The notes beneath the pieces were generated by a model that was given only the letters and a program-made list of their open reading frames with translations, searched no databases and was not told where the DNA came from. A program made the translations under genes and the position numbers. 20,286 nt of DNA from an uncultured Eubacteriales bacterium (lineage in GTDB: Bacteria > Bacillota > Clostridia > Oscillospirales > Oscillospiraceae), in the NCBI GenBank assembly GCA_900543085.1, contig UQQF01000036.1:1-20286 (forward strand). Direction: 5' to 3'. This document shows positions 18,141 through 20,286 of this stretch, piece after piece (position 1 is the first letter of the stretch; the number at the start of each line of letters is the position of its first letter).

Positions 18141-20092
18141 AACGTAAGCTTTCCGTACTCTTGTCCATTTTCCTCTGCGTCGCGCTGTGCATAAGCACGC
18201 TCGGCCTCGCGGCCGATTCCACCGGCGACGGCGAGCCTGCCGCGACCGACGCCCCCGAGGACGCCGCCACTACGCCGTCTGACGGCCCGGAGGAGGTCAT
18301 CTACGCGCGGCTCGACGCCTCCGGCGACCCGCAGGACGCCTACGCCGTCGTGGCGCTGACGCTCACCGAGGACGGCACGGCCACGCACTACGGGCGCTAC
18401 ACCGCCGTGTCCAACCTGACCGACACCAGCCCGATCGACTACCGCAGCGGCATAGTCACGCTGGAGGCCGACGCGGGGCGCTATTACTACCAGGGCACGC
18501 TGAGAAGCGCCAAGATGCCCTGGAACATAGAGATAAGCTACACGCTCAACGGCTCGGAGATAGACCCCGACGAGCTGGGCGGCCGCTCCGGCGAGCTGGG
18601 CGTGAACATAAACACCTCCGTCAACAGCGGCTTTGACCCGTATTTCACGGAGAACTACATGCTGCAGATCTCCGTCACGCTGGATGCCTCGCTGTGCGAG
18701 AACATCAGCACCCGCAACGGCACCGTGGCCAGCGCGGGCAGCGACAAGACCATCACCTTTGTCGTCCTGCCCGGCGGCGAGGGCGATGTGGGCTTCACCG
18801 CCGACGTCACCGACTTTGAGATGGGCGGCTTCACCATCGCCGCCGTGCCGTACAGCATGGATTCAATGATGGACATGAGCGAGCTGGACGGCATCACCAG
18901 CGGTATAGACCAGCTCACCGGCGCCATCACCCAGCTGACCAGCGGCGCTTCCGCCATCAACGACGGCGCGGGCGCGCTGAGCGAAAACAGCGCCACCCTC
19001 ACCGACGCCAGCGACCAGATAGAAAGCGCGCTCCGGCAGATATCCGACGGCTTGCAGGGCTATGATTTGAGCAGCATGACCGAGGGTCTCGACCAGCTCC
19101 AGCAGCTACCGGCCGCCTTCACGCAGGTTGCAGCTGCTCTCTCCCAGGCCGGAGACGGACTTATTGAGCTATACGGCGGATACGACCAGATCGCCGACGG
19201 CCTGCATCAGGCAGTTGATATGATAGGGGAATACCTCCCCGGCGGCGGAACAGGCGAAGGTGACGAAGGCGACACTGGCGGCGGAGACGGCGGCAACACT
19301 GGCGGCGGCATGGATATGATCCAGATGTTGGCTATGGCCAATATAATATATCAAGCCGGTTATAATAGCGGATGGAGTCAAGCAGGTGGCCAAGGCGTGC
19401 CCAGCGCTCCCACTTTAACGCTGGATCAACTTTTGGCTATCATCGGCGGCACTGGTTCCGGAACTTCCAGCAACGGTGGAGACACTGGCGGAGGCGACGG
19501 CACCACTACGCCAAACCCGATAGAAATGCTCCGCCAGGCAGCCGACGGACTGGATACGCTCAACGGTTATCTGTATCAGGCCGCAGAGGGCATGTACACC
19601 ATGTCCGACGAAATGATGAGCGCCGCCATAGAGCTTTCCTCCGGTCTTGAGGGTATGACTGACTTCGACACCAGCGCGATCACTGAGCTGCAGGACGGTA
19701 TGCTCCAGCTCTCCGACAGCTATGAGCAGTTCAACTCCGGGCTCAAGTCCTACACCGACGGCGTGGACCAGCTCAGCGAGGGCATGAACACCTACACCTC
19801 CGGTATGTACGCGCTCAACAGCGAGACGCAGGGCATCCCCGACATGATAGACGAGCTGCTGGGCACGGGCGGGGACGAAGACGCAGAGGACGGCGAAAAC
19901 GCCGACGGTGAGGACGGCACGGGCGTCGTCAGCTTCCTTGACGAGCGCAACACCGACACAGCCAGCGTCCAGTTCGTCATCTCCACCGACGGCATCTCGG
20001 CTCCCGAGCAGCCTGTCGAGGATCAGCCCGAGGCCGAGTCTCAGGGCTTCTTCGCAGACCTCTGGGACAAGATAGTGGCGCTGTTCACCTAA
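18137..20092 (+). CDS. Secreted xxxLxxG heptad-repeat-like protein, MMPL partner
   Basis: The 651-aa protein has a signal peptide (1-26, positive start, hydrophobic core, cut near LGLAA). A beta-rich region (52-240) follows, then a helical region (about 245-365 and 460-575) with many seven-residue steps of Leu/Ile and Gly, as in GLDQLQQ, GVDQLSEGM and DGLDTLNGY. The pattern resembles the xxxLxxG repeats of YhgE/Pip-type proteins. Residues 369-460 are a Gly/Asp-rich insert with different base composition. The tail is acidic and ends in an amphipathic helix (FFADLWDKIVALF) without a clear membrane anchor. It overlaps the transporter stop by 4 nt. A role as an extracellular accessory of the transporter is inferred from context; the exact family is uncertain. 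Confidence 0.75.
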   Translation: MKRKLSVLLSIFLCVALCISTLGLAADSTGDGEPAATDAPEDAATTPSDGPEEVIYARLDASGDPQDAYAVVALTLTEDGTATHYGRYTAVSNLTDTSPIDYRSGIVTLEADAGRYYYQGTLRSAKMPWNIEISYTLNGSEIDPDELGGRSGELGVNINTSVNSGFDPYFTENYMLQISVTLDASLCENISTRNGTVASAGSDKTITFVVLPGGEGDVGFTADVTDFEMGGFTIAAVPYSMDSMMDMSELDGITSGIDQLTGAITQLTSGASAINDGAGALSENSATLTDASDQIESALRQISDGLQGYDLSSMTEGLDQLQQLPAAFTQVAAALSQAGDGLIELYGGYDQIADGLHQAVDMIGEYLPGGGTGEGDEGDTGGGDGGNTGGGMDMIQMLAMANIIYQAGYNSGWSQAGGQGVPSAPTLTLDQLLAIIGGTGSGTSSNGGDTGGGDGTTTPNPIEMLRQAADGLDTLNGYLYQAAEGMYTMSDEMMSAAIELSSGLEGMTDFDTSAITELQDGMLQLSDSYEQFNSGLKSYTDGVDQLSEGMNTYTSGMYALNSETQGIPDMIDELLGTGGDEDAEDGENADGEDGTGVVSFLDERNTDTASVQFVISTDGISAPEQPVEDQPEAESQGFFADLWDKIVALFT

Positions 20093-20100
20093 ATAATACT

Positions 20101-20133
20101 GCCCCGGATGTCCGCTGACATCCGGGGCTGCTT
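20101..20133 (+). terminator. Terminator of the MMPL operon
   Basis: A perfect 12-bp stem has arms 20101-20112 and 20117-20128 with loop CGCT, 8 nt after the stop codon. The downstream T-tract is weak (TGCTTTGT). Confidence 0.8.
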
Positions 20134-20146
20134 TGTATCCAGGCAC

Positions 20147-20174
20147 GAAAAGAGCCGGTCTTGCGACCGGCTCT
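20147..20174 (-). terminator. Minus-strand terminator for a gene beyond the right edge
   Basis: A perfect 10-bp stem has arms 20151-20160 and 20165-20174 with loop TTGC. On the minus strand it is followed by four T residues (20151-20148). This points to a convergent transcript entering from outside the window. Confidence 0.65.
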
Positions 20175-20199
20175 CAGCTTGTCAAAAAGCCTCGCAGAG

Positions 20200-20267
20200 T
20201 TTCGCGCCCTATGGGCGCGAAAGGGACTGCAATCATTTTCGGCGGCGGCGTGTACGTCGCCGAAAAT
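20200..20267. repeat. Two tandem inverted repeats at the right edge
   Basis: Arms 20200-20209 and 20213-20222 (TTTCGCGCCC and complement, 3-nt loop) are followed by arms 20235-20244 and 20258-20267 (ATTTTCGGCG and complement, 13-nt spacer). No coding function is supported. Neither repeat has a clear U-tract. They resemble the hairpin-dense intergenic DNA at the left edge in style, not in sequence. Confidence 0.6.
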
Positions 20268-20286
20268 ACTTCGGGTTCCCGATGAG

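Noticed and set aside
20175..20286. Partial minus-strand coding region at the right edge
   Set aside because: One frame stays open, but it crosses three stems including a terminator and gives a low-complexity peptide; more likely intergenic.

Overview
The window reads as a chromosomal segment of a GC-rich anaerobic Firmicute, most likely a gut Clostridia of the Oscillospiraceae/Ruminococcaceae type. This is inferred from strong GGAGG ribosome sites, consensus vegetative promoters, compact terminators, GC of roughly 60-65% by eye, and the gene families (a small ANTAR protein, a parvulin-type foldase, a TetR-MMPL-heptad-repeat cassette). No CRISPR array, rRNA, tRNA, phage gene or transposase was seen. 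The Ile codon AUA is used often despite the high GC.

Region 1 (137-9129, minus strand) is a tightly packed operon. Its order is: small ANTAR-domain protein, guaA, a 78-aa zinc-ribbon protein, a histidine phosphatase, pyrG, glmS, purB, purA. A perfect TTGACA-N17-TATAAT promoter sits upstream, and a leader of about 125 nt carries a hairpin plus U-tract that looks like an attenuator. The operon makes GMP, AMP, CTP and glucosamine-6-phosphate. Three of its enzymes (GuaA, PyrG, GlmS) are glutamine amidotransferases. The ANTAR protein, a class normally acting as an RNA-binding antiterminator, makes glutamine- or nitrogen-linked control of the operon an attractive hypothesis.

Region 2 (9160-12273, minus strand) holds a membrane-anchored foldase with two parvulin-like segments under its own promoter and terminator, then an overlapping pair: a TcdA/ThiF-type tRNA-modification enzyme and a GNAT acetyltransferase. 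The acetyltransferase terminator overlaps the last codons of its gene.

Region 3 (12333-15281, plus strand) has a GT-C membrane glycosyltransferase and a NYN-nuclease/LOTUS protein. They are separated by a 471-nt gene-free stretch rich in hairpins. That stretch holds a near-copy of a 70-nt repeat that also lies at the left edge of the window, downstream of purA.

Region 4 (15293-20133) is a divergent export cassette. A TetR repressor (minus) faces an MMPL/RND-family transporter (plus) that is translationally coupled to a secreted protein related to the xxxLxxG heptad-repeat family. A 17-bp imperfect palindrome between the two promoters is a good operator candidate. The right edge holds terminators and tandem inverted repeats, with a probable minus-strand gene entering from outside the window.
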